DNA from: an uncultured Mycoplasmatota bacterium
GTDB lineage: Bacteria; Bacillota_I; Bacilli_A; RF39; UBA660
DNA length: 24,324 bases
Assembly: GCA_946497375.1 (NCBI GenBank)
Contig: CAMMKE010000010.1
Coordinates: forward strand, 1-24,324
Direction of reading: 5' to 3'
Under the pieces are notes generated by a model that worked only from the letters and a program-made list of their open reading frames with translations, had not been told where the DNA came from and ran no database searches. Below are positions 7,726 to 15,085 of this stretch, in pieces; position 1 is the first letter of the stretch; the number at the start of each line of letters is the position of its first letter. The translations under genes and the position numbers were made by a program.

Positions 7726-9735
7726 TTAATTCTCCCCATAATATATAATTGGAGGTGTTAATTTGTAATACTTATCCTCTTTCCTAGCATTTTTTATAAA
7801 TTTAGTTAAAGTCCCCTTTTCAAAAGCTTTATTACGTTTAACAATATAATCTTTCAACTCTTTTGTCTTTAAAGTATTAAGTCTTTCTTTATATAAAGAA
7901 TTATTAAAAGTATCTAACATAATATCTTTTAAATTTGTAGTCATATATTTTACATAATTATCAATTTCTTCTTCATCTATAGTATATAACTGGTTAATAA
8001 CATACTCCTCAATTCTCCAAGAAAATGTATAATATTTAAATTTCTCTATATCAACATTAATATAATCTTTATATTTTTCTAATCTTTCATTAACAATTTT
8101 TATAATATCAATCATACTAAGTCCAGGTTTTGTTCTCATAATAGAGTTACTTCTTATATAATATTCATAATAAGGTTTATTAATATATTTAATTGTTTCT
8201 GCTCTTAACATAACAAAAGGATTAGTACTCAAATCTTCAAATTTATCTTCAATATAGGTTAAATTTAATTCTTTATACAAAGATTTTTTTACTATCTTAT
8301 TACATGTTGAAGGCATAATAGTCGTATATAACAACCCTTCATAGCGATTAATGTCAGAAAAAATATAATCTAAAGCTGCTGTTTCATATCTAGTTTCATC
8401 TGTAACTGTAAGCCAATCACAAATAATAATATCAATATCTTCTTGCATATATTTTAAAGCTTCTTCAAAAAATACAGGATTTATAGTATCATCTGAATCT
8501 ATTGAAGCGATATATTTTCCTCTAGCTTCTTTAAGTCCTACATTTCTAACATTACCAAGACCATGATTTTCTTGTTTTATATATCTAATCAACTTAGGAT
8601 ACATTTTTTGATATTTTAAAATAATCTCTTCACTATTATCAGTAGAGCCATCATTAACAACTAATATTTCCATATTATCAATGCTAGCTTCAATAATAGA
8701 ATCAAGAGAATTTGCAAGATACTTTTCTACATTATAAACAGGTACAACTACAGTCATTAATAATTCATCCTTATCAGTTACTCCTACTCTATTATTTATT
8801 TTAAAATTTAAAAAATCCTCCACAGTTTCTTTACTTTTTTCACTATAATCTTTTCTAAATTTTCTATATTCTTTGCATATTTTATTTCTATTTTCAATAA
8901 CTAATTTTATCTTAGCAGCAATCTCATCTATACTATCATCACTATTTACAACTAGCATGTCCTTTAAGTATTTATAATTATCTAAAAATTCAACATTACC
9001 TAAAATACAAGGAATACTTTTATCCATACTCTTTAAAAATATAGAATTGTTATTAGCAGCAAAATTAATATATAGATTAACTATATTACCTTCTAAAAGA
9101 CTATCATTAGAACTAGCAATATCATAATTAATTTCAAAGACCTTTAAAAATTCTTTTGTAACTTTAGTTGGTTTACATATTTTAGCTTTCATGCCATCAA
9201 TTAACTTAATTGCACTAAGTTCATTATAAAAACTATGTTTAGGATCTTCTTCATTATTTAATAAACCTATTGTTGTATCTTTATATTGGACCTCTTCATG
9301 CTTTTCTTCTATATCAAGCATAAGATATTTAACGTTTTCTCTTTGTCTTTTTAACGAATTAAATAATCCCTTATCCAAAAGACCTAAAGAAGAATTATAT
9401 TGTTTATACAAATCATAAACCTTCATAAAAACATCATATATAAACTTATCTGTTAAAGCTCCAAGGGACCTTGTAAAAATAAAATCAATTTTAGGTTCTA
9501 CTTTTAATCTAGCGATAAGCTGCTCATACTCCACTTGATAATCAACAAATATTAATTTTTTAAAATTATTTTTATTTATAAAATCTATCATAAATTCTAA
9601 ATCATCTAAATCATTTTTCATCAAAACAACATTTTTAAATGAATATCTAAAACTTTCTAATAAATCACTTGTCATAGAAGGTACAATAACCAAATATTTT
9701 TTATTATATATTATATCTAAACTCTTCTCTATCAT
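7726..9735 (-). CDS. GT2 glycosyltransferase with N-terminal degenerate GT-B domain
   Basis: A 669-residue two-domain protein. Residues about 325-560 are a standard GT2 domain: TVVVPVYNVEKYL, VVNDGSTDN (359-367), NHGLGNVRNVG, and the metal-binding DSDD (413-416). An acidic stretch EDKFED (497-502) is a candidate general-base region. Residues about 1-315 look like a GT-B module. Positions 220-247 align without gaps to residues 513-540 of the next protein upstream (NLYVTFSE.. against NLYINFAA..), and similarity continues to LVVN and the EDFLNF/KEFLEM end. Both glutamates of the E-x7-E motif are replaced here (A227, K235), so this half is probably not catalytic and may bind polymer, lipid or partner. 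It starts 8 bp after the previous stop with SD AGGTGAT. Confidence 0.85.
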   Translation of the reverse strand: MIEKSLDIIYNKKYLVIVPSMTSDLLESFRYSFKNVVLMKNDLDDLEFMIDFINKNNFKKLIFVDYQVEYEQLIARLKVEPKIDFIFTRSLGALTDKFIYDVFMKVYDLYKQYNSSLGLLDKGLFNSLKRQRENVKYLMLDIEEKHEEVQYKDTTIGLLNNEEDPKHSFYNELSAIKLIDGMKAKICKPTKVTKEFLKVFEINYDIASSNDSLLEGNIVNLYINFAANNNSIFLKSMDKSIPCILGNVEFLDNYKYLKDMLVVNSDDSIDEIAAKIKLVIENRNKICKEYRKFRKDYSEKSKETVEDFLNFKINNRVGVTDKDELLMTVVVPVYNVEKYLANSLDSIIEASIDNMEILVVNDGSTDNSEEIILKYQKMYPKLIRYIKQENHGLGNVRNVGLKEARGKYIASIDSDDTINPVFFEEALKYMQEDIDIIICDWLTVTDETRYETAALDYIFSDINRYEGLLYTTIMPSTCNKIVKKSLYKELNLTYIEDKFEDLSTNPFVMLRAETIKYINKPYYEYYIRSNSIMRTKPGLSMIDIIKIVNERLEKYKDYINVDIEKFKYYTFSWRIEEYVINQLYTIDEEEIDNYVKYMTTNLKDIMLDTFNNSLYKERLNTLKTKELKDYIVKRNKAFEKGTLTKFIKNARKEDKYYKLTPPIIYYGEN

Positions 9736-9743
9736 AATATCAC

Positions 9744-11558
9744 CTACATTTCAAGAAACTCTTTCACATCTTTTTTAGCTTGTTCTAAATTATCTTTAGA
9801 AAACTTCTTATATAACTTTAAAACTTCCTCTTTACAAGAAATACATTTCTTTATTTTTTCACTTATTTCCTTAGGATTTTCTTCATTATTAACTACTAAA
9901 TACTTTTCTAACTCACTATCTTTAAAATAATGATGATTATTACCAGTAATACAAGGTACTCCCATTTCTAAACTTTCTAAAGGTAACATTGGTGCACATT
10001 CAGAAAATGTAACATATAAATTTATGTTATTACCTGACATTCTTTTAATTAATTCCTCTCTTTTTAAAGAATTAGGTATACCTTCTATTTTTACACCTAC
10101 AAGTTTAGCGAAAGCAACTGCTTCTTCATTTAAAGGAACCATATCAATAACTGCATTATCAATAAATGAGGCTGCAACTATCTGACTAAACATATTTTTT
10201 CGCCAATCATCACATTTAGCAGCATATAAGCCTATTCTCACTTCTTTATTTTTCTTTTTTGTTATAGGTTTAATATTAGTAGAAACTTTATTAGTAATAA
10301 ATTTAGCTTTATACCCTTCTTTTAAATAAAAGTTCAAAAGACTCTCTTTACAAGTTCCCATTACATCAATAATACCTGTTTTATGCAGTTCTATTATCTC
10401 CAAATTACGTGGGAAACCATAAGAATCTAATATTTGTGAATGACTTCCATGCCAATAAGTCTTTAACTTTAAAAAAGAATTTTTCTTTTTTAAACAAATA
10501 GCCAAATCTTTATATCCTTTAGCAAATGAACTAAAAACAACTTGTTTTACACTAGTACCAATAATAGCATTACCTATTTTTTGAACATCACTTTTTCTAT
10601 ATATTTCACCACAATCCACTGTATTGTTAAACAACTCTTTAGTAGCACTAGTAACTCCCATCCATTCATTATTATGAAAAACTATATAATCTATATTTTT
10701 AGAAGTTAAATCGTTTATGGCTTTAACAGTATTATCAATTCTTTCTAAATACTTATCATCTATTAATGCCTGTTTTCTTTTTCTTTCTCTATAGATAACT
10801 ACAGGAAATAAAATGACCTTAGCACATTTTCTTATTCCATCTTTACATTTTCTATAATAGTGTAATATAGCAAAAGTTCTTTTTCTACCAATTTTTCTTA
10901 CCATACTAGTTTCAATTCTCTCTTTAAGAGGAATCCAACTAGCATCATAGTAATGGATCATACAAGTATTATCTGTAAAAATATTATTAGTTCTATCATA
11001 AGAATAAGGATAGAAATATTCTCTTGGATAAATATAAATGCCATCACCTAAAATCTGCAATTCTTTACTTCCTTTTTTTAAGCCTAACGGATCTAATATT
11101 GAACTTAATAATTTAGGAATAGCATATTCTGACATTTCATCGACATTAAAATGTTCAATTGACCTATAAATATCTAACAATTTGGTAGGAAGTAAAGCAT
11201 TTTCCTTATTTTCATACCATACACCAACTGCTACATATCCAGTATCTTCTACCCCTAAAAAAGTATTGCCTTTATTAAGCAAATTACTAATATCTTTAAC
11301 TACTTCCATATCAGTATCAAAATAAATACCACCATATTCTTTCAAAGCTTTCGCTCTAGCATAATCTGCTACAAAGGCCCATTTCTTATTTTCATAAGCC
11401 TCTTTAATAAATGGACATTCATTTAAATCAACATTTTCTTCTGACCACTTCATAATTTCAAAATCAGGTAAATATTTTTTCCAACTCTTCAAACATTTTT
11501 CTGCTAATTTAGGAAATGGCTTATCACCAAACCAACAATAATGAATATATTTTTTCAT
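9744..11558 (-). CDS. GT32-GT4 two-domain glycosyltransferase
   Basis: A 604-residue fusion. Residues 1-215 are a GT32-type (DXD sugar-binding, capsular polysaccharide) domain: IHYCWFGDKPFP (5-16), FVADYARAKALKEYGGIYFDTDMEV (62-86) with DXD at D81-D83, and a late IHYYDASW (201-208). Residues about 285-604 are a GT-B domain of GT4 type, with YWHGSHSQ (368-375), RIGLYAAKCDDWRKN and an intact E-x7-E (E520, E528) followed by GVPCITGNN. The linker (221-262) is strongly basic with a short hydrophobic patch VILFPVVIY and may touch the membrane. Two active sites suggest addition of two successive sugars, which is inference. It is the first gene of its transcription unit, with a consensus-like promoter upstream and GAGG as SD. 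Confidence 0.87.
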   Translation of the reverse strand: MKKYIHYCWFGDKPFPKLAEKCLKSWKKYLPDFEIMKWSEENVDLNECPFIKEAYENKKWAFVADYARAKALKEYGGIYFDTDMEVVKDISNLLNKGNTFLGVEDTGYVAVGVWYENKENALLPTKLLDIYRSIEHFNVDEMSEYAIPKLLSSILDPLGLKKGSKELQILGDGIYIYPREYFYPYSYDRTNNIFTDNTCMIHYYDASWIPLKERIETSMVRKIGRKRTFAILHYYRKCKDGIRKCAKVILFPVVIYRERKRKQALIDDKYLERIDNTVKAINDLTSKNIDYIVFHNNEWMGVTSATKELFNNTVDCGEIYRKSDVQKIGNAIIGTSVKQVVFSSFAKGYKDLAICLKKKNSFLKLKTYWHGSHSQILDSYGFPRNLEIIELHKTGIIDVMGTCKESLLNFYLKEGYKAKFITNKVSTNIKPITKKKNKEVRIGLYAAKCDDWRKNMFSQIVAASFIDNAVIDMVPLNEEAVAFAKLVGVKIEGIPNSLKREELIKRMSGNNINLYVTFSECAPMLPLESLEMGVPCITGNNHHYFKDSELEKYLVVNNEENPKEISEKIKKCISCKEEVLKLYKKFSKDNLEQAKKDVKEFLEM

Positions 11559-11601
11559 ATGATTACCTCAATACTTTCTAATTAATTTATACAACACCTA
11601 T

Positions 11602-11630
11602 ATTATAACATGGTAAAAGAAAAGCGACAA
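11602..11630 (-). promoter_or_regulatory. sigma-A-type promoter for the glycosyltransferase operon
   Basis: On the minus strand a -35 TTGTCG (11625-11630), a 17-bp spacer and a perfect -10 TATAAT (11602-11607) lie about 45 bp upstream of the GT32-GT4 start and directly after the exporter terminator. The position between a terminator and the first gene of a tight gene run makes this convincing. Confidence 0.75.
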
Positions 11631-11642
11631 TAAAACACCATA

Positions 11643-11667
11643 AGAAAAAACTCTAAAAATTAGAGTT
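11643..11667 (-). terminator. intrinsic terminator after the ABC exporter ATPase
   Basis: Immediately after the TAG stop (11668-11670) the minus strand reads AACTCTAA-TTT-TTAGAGTT followed by TTTTCTTA. The arms are 11660-11667 and 11649-11656, giving an 8-bp stem and a 3-nt loop with a T-rich tail. The stem is AT-rich, so termination may be partial. Confidence 0.7.
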
Positions 11668-12441
11668 CTAATCTTTAAATTCTTTCTTTTCTTTAGTTTT
11701 TAATTCTTTCCCCAATTGTTTCTTATAATACTCTTCACATATTTCTCTAGTTTCTCCTACTTTAACAACTTGTCCATGTTCTAACCAAACTACTCTATTA
11801 CATAGTTTTAGGATAGAATCCAAATCATGAGAAACATAAAGAACAGTAGTACCACCCTTAATCATTTCCATCATCTTATTCTTACTTTTCTCTTGAAACT
11901 TTATATCACCTACTGATAATATTTCATCAACAATTAAGATCTCTGGATTAACAATAGTAGCGATGGAAAAGGCAAGTTTGGCAACCATTCCTGAAGAAAA
12001 GTTTCTAACAGGGGCATCAAGAAAATCTTTTAACTCTGAAAATTCTACTATTTCATCAAATTTTTCATCTAAAAACTCTTTAGAATATCCTAAAATAGAA
12101 CCATTTAGATAAATATTTTCTCTAGCAGTAAGTTCTGCATCAAATCCTGCTCCTAACTCTATCATAGGAGATATAACACCATTAACAGTTACTTTACCTT
12201 TAGTAGGTTTCATAACACCACTAACTACTTTTAATAAAGTACTCTTACCTGCACCATTACTACCAATTAATCCTATAACTTCTCCTTTATTTACAGTAAA
12301 AGAAACATCTTTTAATGCCCAAAACTCACTTTTAGGCTTTCTTCTTTTTCTATCAAAAAAAGATATAAAGGCCTCTTTAATAGAATATTCTTTTTCAATA
12401 CCTAAGTTAAATTTCATTGAAACATGCTCAATTCTAATCAT
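11668..12441 (-). CDS. tagH: teichoic-acid-type ABC exporter, ATP-binding protein (TagH-like)
   Basis: Energy-coupling subunit of an ABC-2 exporter of the TagGH/Wzm-Wzt class, which moves a finished lipid-linked polymer across the membrane. The ATPase core carries Walker [10 protein letters not shown] (60-68), the signature FSSGM (148-152; this class has SSGM-type rather than LSGGQ), Walker B ILIVDEIL (168-175) and the switch His205 in YVSHD. The N-terminal insert around [21 protein letters not shown] is typical of polysaccharide exporters. At 257 residues it lacks the C-terminal carbohydrate-binding domain of Wzt and the long extracellular tail of B. subtilis TagH, so polymer selection probably depends on the permease. 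SD AGGAGG; it starts 9 bp after the permease stop. Confidence 0.92.
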   Translation of the reverse strand: MIRIEHVSMKFNLGIEKEYSIKEAFISFFDRKRRKPKSEFWALKDVSFTVNKGEVIGLIGSNGAGKSTLLKVVSGVMKPTKGKVTVNGVISPMIELGAGFDAELTARENIYLNGSILGYSKEFLDEKFDEIVEFSELKDFLDAPVRNFSSGMVAKLAFSIATIVNPEILIVDEILSVGDIKFQEKSKNKMMEMIKGGTTVLYVSHDLDSILKLCNRVVWLEHGQVVKVGETREICEEYYKKQLGKELKTKEKKEFKD

Positions 12442-12450
12442 AGTAACCTC

Positions 12451-13263
12451 CTAAATATAATAAATAAATTTATCCTGTTTCTTTTTAAAGACAATCGCTC
12501 CTAAAAGCAATGTACCACCACCGATTAATGCTAATAATACAAGAGTAGTTATAGAGGGTCTTGCTCCATACAAAACAATACTTCTAACTGCTGTAATAAA
12601 TTGATATAGTGGATTAAATTTAAATAATGCTTGTAGTGAAGCTGGTAATATCTCTATACTATAAAACACTGGTGTAAAATAATTCCATATCGTTAATATT
12701 ATACCATATATATAAAACATATCTCTTAAGAATACTGATATACATGAAAGTAGCATACCTACTCCAACAGTAAATAAGAAGAAACAGAAAAATATATAAG
12801 GAATTAACAAATAATACCAATTAATAGAAGCCGGATAAGTACCAAGACCAAACTGTGTTATTATTATCAAAAGAAACCAAGGTATTAATGTCAAAACAAA
12901 GTTTATTCCCACAAATATACATTTAGCAACTGGAAATATATATTTAGGAATATATACTTTACTAATTAAAGCAAAGTTACTAACAACAGATGTCATAGCA
13001 TTATTAGTCGCTTCACTAAAATATTGCCACATAATAATACCTGTCATTAAATAAACAAGGTAGTTAACACCCTCAACATTAAATCTAAACATTTGTGAGA
13101 AAACCATAGCCATTACAGTCATCATTAAGATTGGATAAAGCAAACTCCATACTACACCTAAAACAGATCTTTTGTATTTTACTTTAAAATCTCTTGTTAT
13201 TAATTGTTGCATTAAAAACTGATATTTTTTAAAATTATACCAAATATTTTTTAACTTAGTCAT
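12451..13263 (-). CDS. tagG: teichoic-acid-type ABC exporter, permease (TagG-like)
   Basis: ABC-2 type permease of the TagG/Wzm class, partner of the adjacent ATPase. The N-terminal amphipathic helix and conserved block QLITRDFKVKYKRSVLGVVWSLLYP, the six hydrophobic segments, and the blocks FLRDM, TPVFYSIEILP and NPLYQFITAVR are typical of polysaccharide exporters. The start at 13263 (270 aa) is chosen because AGAGGAG lies 7 bases upstream. An in-frame ATG at 13281 has no SD and overlaps the leader of the predicted promoter. With the TagD-like and glycerophosphotransferase genes directly upstream, the exported product is probably a polyol-phosphate (teichoic) polymer. Confidence 0.92.
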   Translation of the reverse strand: MTKLKNIWYNFKKYQFLMQQLITRDFKVKYKRSVLGVVWSLLYPILMMTVMAMVFSQMFRFNVEGVNYLVYLMTGIIMWQYFSEATNNAMTSVVSNFALISKVYIPKYIFPVAKCIFVGINFVLTLIPWFLLIIITQFGLGTYPASINWYYLLIPYIFFCFFLFTVGVGMLLSCISVFLRDMFYIYGIILTIWNYFTPVFYSIEILPASLQALFKFNPLYQFITAVRSIVLYGARPSITTLVLLALIGGGTLLLGAIVFKKKQDKFIYYI

Positions 13264-13294
13264 TTTGCACTCCTCTTTCATCTAATACTTTAAA

Positions 13295-13323
13295 AGTATA
13301 GCATTTTATAATATTAACGTCAA
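13295..13323 (-). promoter_or_regulatory. sigma-A-type promoter for the exporter genes
   Basis: The minus strand has -35 TTGACG (318-323 of the 13 kb block), a 17-bp spacer and -10 TATACT (13295-13300). Each hexamer matches consensus at five of six positions with ideal spacing. The -35 begins only a few bases past the TAG of the cytidylyltransferase gene, and no terminator is seen between them. The exporter is probably served both by read-through and by this promoter. Confidence 0.72.
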
Positions 13324-13327
13324 CTTT

Positions 13328-13756
13328 CTAATATTTATAAAGTTTCTCTCTAACTATAGTAGATGAAGTAGTCTTAGTATAAGGAAAATAAACAATATCA
13401 ACATTTTTAGACTCTAACTGCTTTTCTACTTTATTATAAAATTCAGTCCCTTTATAATCATCTCCCATAATTAAAGCATTAAAGTGAAACTTCTCTAAAG
13501 CTTCTAACTTATCTCTATTATTAACAATATGTGCTTCATCAACATACTTTATAGATTTAATTATTTCAAGACGTTCTTCTTCAGGAATAACAGGATGCTT
13601 ATGTTTATATGAATACATAAAATCATCACTATTTACACCAACTATCAAATAATCACAAATGCTTTTTGCATTTTTAAGTATATTTAAATGTCCGATATGA
13701 AACATATCAAAACTTCCTTGAACATATCCAATTTTATATTTTTTCATATTATTCAC
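13328..13756 (-). CDS. tagD: TagD-like cytidylyltransferase (CTP:glycerol-3-phosphate type)
   Basis: A small nucleotidyltransferase (142 aa) expected to make CDP-glycerol from CTP and glycerol 3-phosphate in the cytosol, for use by the glycerophosphotransferase gene just upstream. Class motifs are present: GSFDMFHIGH (14-23) with the HxGH catalytic pair H20/H23, the GDDYKGTEF segment (98-106), and TKTTSSTIVREK (127-138), equivalent to the RTEGISTT block of TagD. The start is GTG, overlapping the upstream TGA as GTGA, with AGGAAG 5 bases before. An in-frame ATG at 13747 is an alternative. The final block differs from B. subtilis TagD and resembles ethanolamine- or choline-phosphate cytidylyltransferases a little, so the substrate is likely but not certain. 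Confidence 0.8.
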   Translation of the reverse strand: MNNMKKYKIGYVQGSFDMFHIGHLNILKNAKSICDYLIVGVNSDDFMYSYKHKHPVIPEEERLEIIKSIKYVDEAHIVNNRDKLEALEKFHFNALIMGDDYKGTEFYNKVEKQLESKNVDIVYFPYTKTTSSTIVREKLYKY

Positions 13757-15009
13757 TTCAACTTCCTAATCTTTTCTAAAAATTTATACCCTTTAGAATT
13801 ATATATATTATCTAACTCTTCTTTTAACTTTAAATTTTCTTGTTTCAAGACATAATTTTCATCATATGTATATTTAATATTAGACTTCAAATTGCCATCT
13901 TTATCAAAAAAATAGTCAACGATATTAGAACATCCCCCATCTTTTAAATTACCAAAGAAAAGATTTTTTCTTTTTCTTACGGATTCAATATTAGATGTAT
14001 TTAACTCCCTACTAACCTTTTCTTTGAACTCATCTATTGTATCAATTGTATCGTTATTAGTCCAAAAATTAAAATCATTAAATAGTATTCCTCTAGAATT
14101 AGAAAAGTCATTCACATCACTAGAAAAGTATAATACAGGTTTATCTAATATTAAGAAAAGTAATCCCAAAGATGAATAGTCACTTATCATTATATCAGCA
14201 GCATTTAATATCATATTAGTATCAAAATTATATTTCTGTAACATATCTTGATTAATATATTTTATATATTTACTATCCTCTTGGTTAAATTTTAATTCTT
14301 CACTAGGATGATATTTAATGCATAATAAATAATTATTCTTATCTAAATAATTAACTAATTCCTTTTCACTATAAGGCTTTAAATTTAAAGTGTTTTTTAA
14401 ATTAGTAGAAACATCTTCACTTCTACCAAATCCAATTCTTGCTGTTGGCATATAATAAATTATTTTATTATATTTACTAACATCACATTCTAAGACTTTA
14501 GACAGATTTTCTTTACCACTTGCATTAACTATATTATCAAGCATTGGAAAACCTAAAGGTAAAACTTTCTCTGGTAAAACATTAAACCTTGCTGCAAAAA
14601 TTGGTACCCAAAAATCACTTGGGACAATAAAATAGTCAATTTTTTTTCGTATTTTATTAAGCCAGTTATAATCACTTTCATTCATATTATTAATCAAAAA
14701 GCCAACATTTTTAGGACTAACCCCATGCCATAATTCTACATAAAGAGTATGAGAGTTTTGGTTTTTATAATCCGTTAAATTAGCATGAGTTGTAAAAAAG
14801 ACATCTACATTGCTTAACTTTTCATCTAAGTTATCACTATTAACATTTATTACTTCAACATTTTTTGAAGTTATTTTGTTTCTAATCCCATTATCATTTA
14901 CTACCCAAATAAACTTCATTTTATTATCATATTTCTTATACATATATTGAAATAAAGCTCTAGCATTACTAGAAAAATCAGGAAAGCTTTGAAAAGCAAT
15001 AGTAAGCAT
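13753..15009 (-). CDS. CDP-glycerol glycerophosphotransferase family protein (TagB/TagF-like)
   Basis: Transfers polyol-phosphate units, classically glycerol phosphate from CDP-glycerol, to a lipid-linked primer or growing chain at the inner membrane face. Family landmarks are VELWHGVSPKNVGF (91-104) with H95 of the WHG motif, KYHPSEE (232-238) with the second catalytic-type His234, and ISDYSSLGLLFLILDKPVLYF (275-295). At 418 residues it is close to the priming enzyme TagB (about 380) and much shorter than full TagF, so it may be a primase or a bare catalytic domain. Residues about 386-402 form a charged helix and the C-terminus is NSKGYKFLEKIRKLK, the same tail as the 59-residue protein at 7545. 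It overlaps the cytidylyltransferase by 4 bp. The SD (AAGTGAT) is weak and no clear promoter is visible in the 59 bp upstream. Confidence 0.87.
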   Translation of the reverse strand: MLTIAFQSFPDFSSNARALFQYMYKKYDNKMKFIWVVNDNGIRNKITSKNVEVINVNSDNLDEKLSNVDVFFTTHANLTDYKNQNSHTLYVELWHGVSPKNVGFLINNMNESDYNWLNKIRKKIDYFIVPSDFWVPIFAARFNVLPEKVLPLGFPMLDNIVNASGKENLSKVLECDVSKYNKIIYYMPTARIGFGRSEDVSTNLKNTLNLKPYSEKELVNYLDKNNYLLCIKYHPSEELKFNQEDSKYIKYINQDMLQKYNFDTNMILNAADIMISDYSSLGLLFLILDKPVLYFSSDVNDFSNSRGILFNDFNFWTNNDTIDTIDEFKEKVSRELNTSNIESVRKRKNLFFGNLKDGGCSNIVDYFFDKDGNLKSNIKYTYDENYVLKQENLKLKEELDNIYNSKGYKFLEKIRKLK

Positions 15010-15052
15010 CTTATCACTTCTTTCTATAAAATAACTATATCATATAACGATT

Positions 15053-15085
15053 AAAAACGCTAGAAGTTTTAAAATTCTTCTAGCG
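15053..15085 (-). terminator. strong intrinsic terminator after the C39-like peptidase gene
   Basis: The minus strand forms a 9-bp perfect stem CGCTAGAAG/CTTCTAGCG (15077-15085 with 15058-15066), a 10-nt loop and a run of five T (15053-15057). The TAA stop of the peptidase gene (15069-15071) lies inside the loop, so the last codons are part of the hairpin. Confidence 0.85.

Noticed and set aside
7528..7761. Plus-strand ORF of 77 codons
   Set aside because: Mirror of the 59-residue coiled-coil gene, which has a proper SD and lies in a tight operon.
13264..13281. Longer start for the exporter permease at 13281
   Set aside because: The extra six codons contain the AGAGGAG site that serves the ATG at 13263.
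15010..15052. Promoter for the glycerophosphotransferase gene
   Set aside because: TATGAT and TATAGT sequences occur, but no acceptable -35 is found at 16-18 bp.
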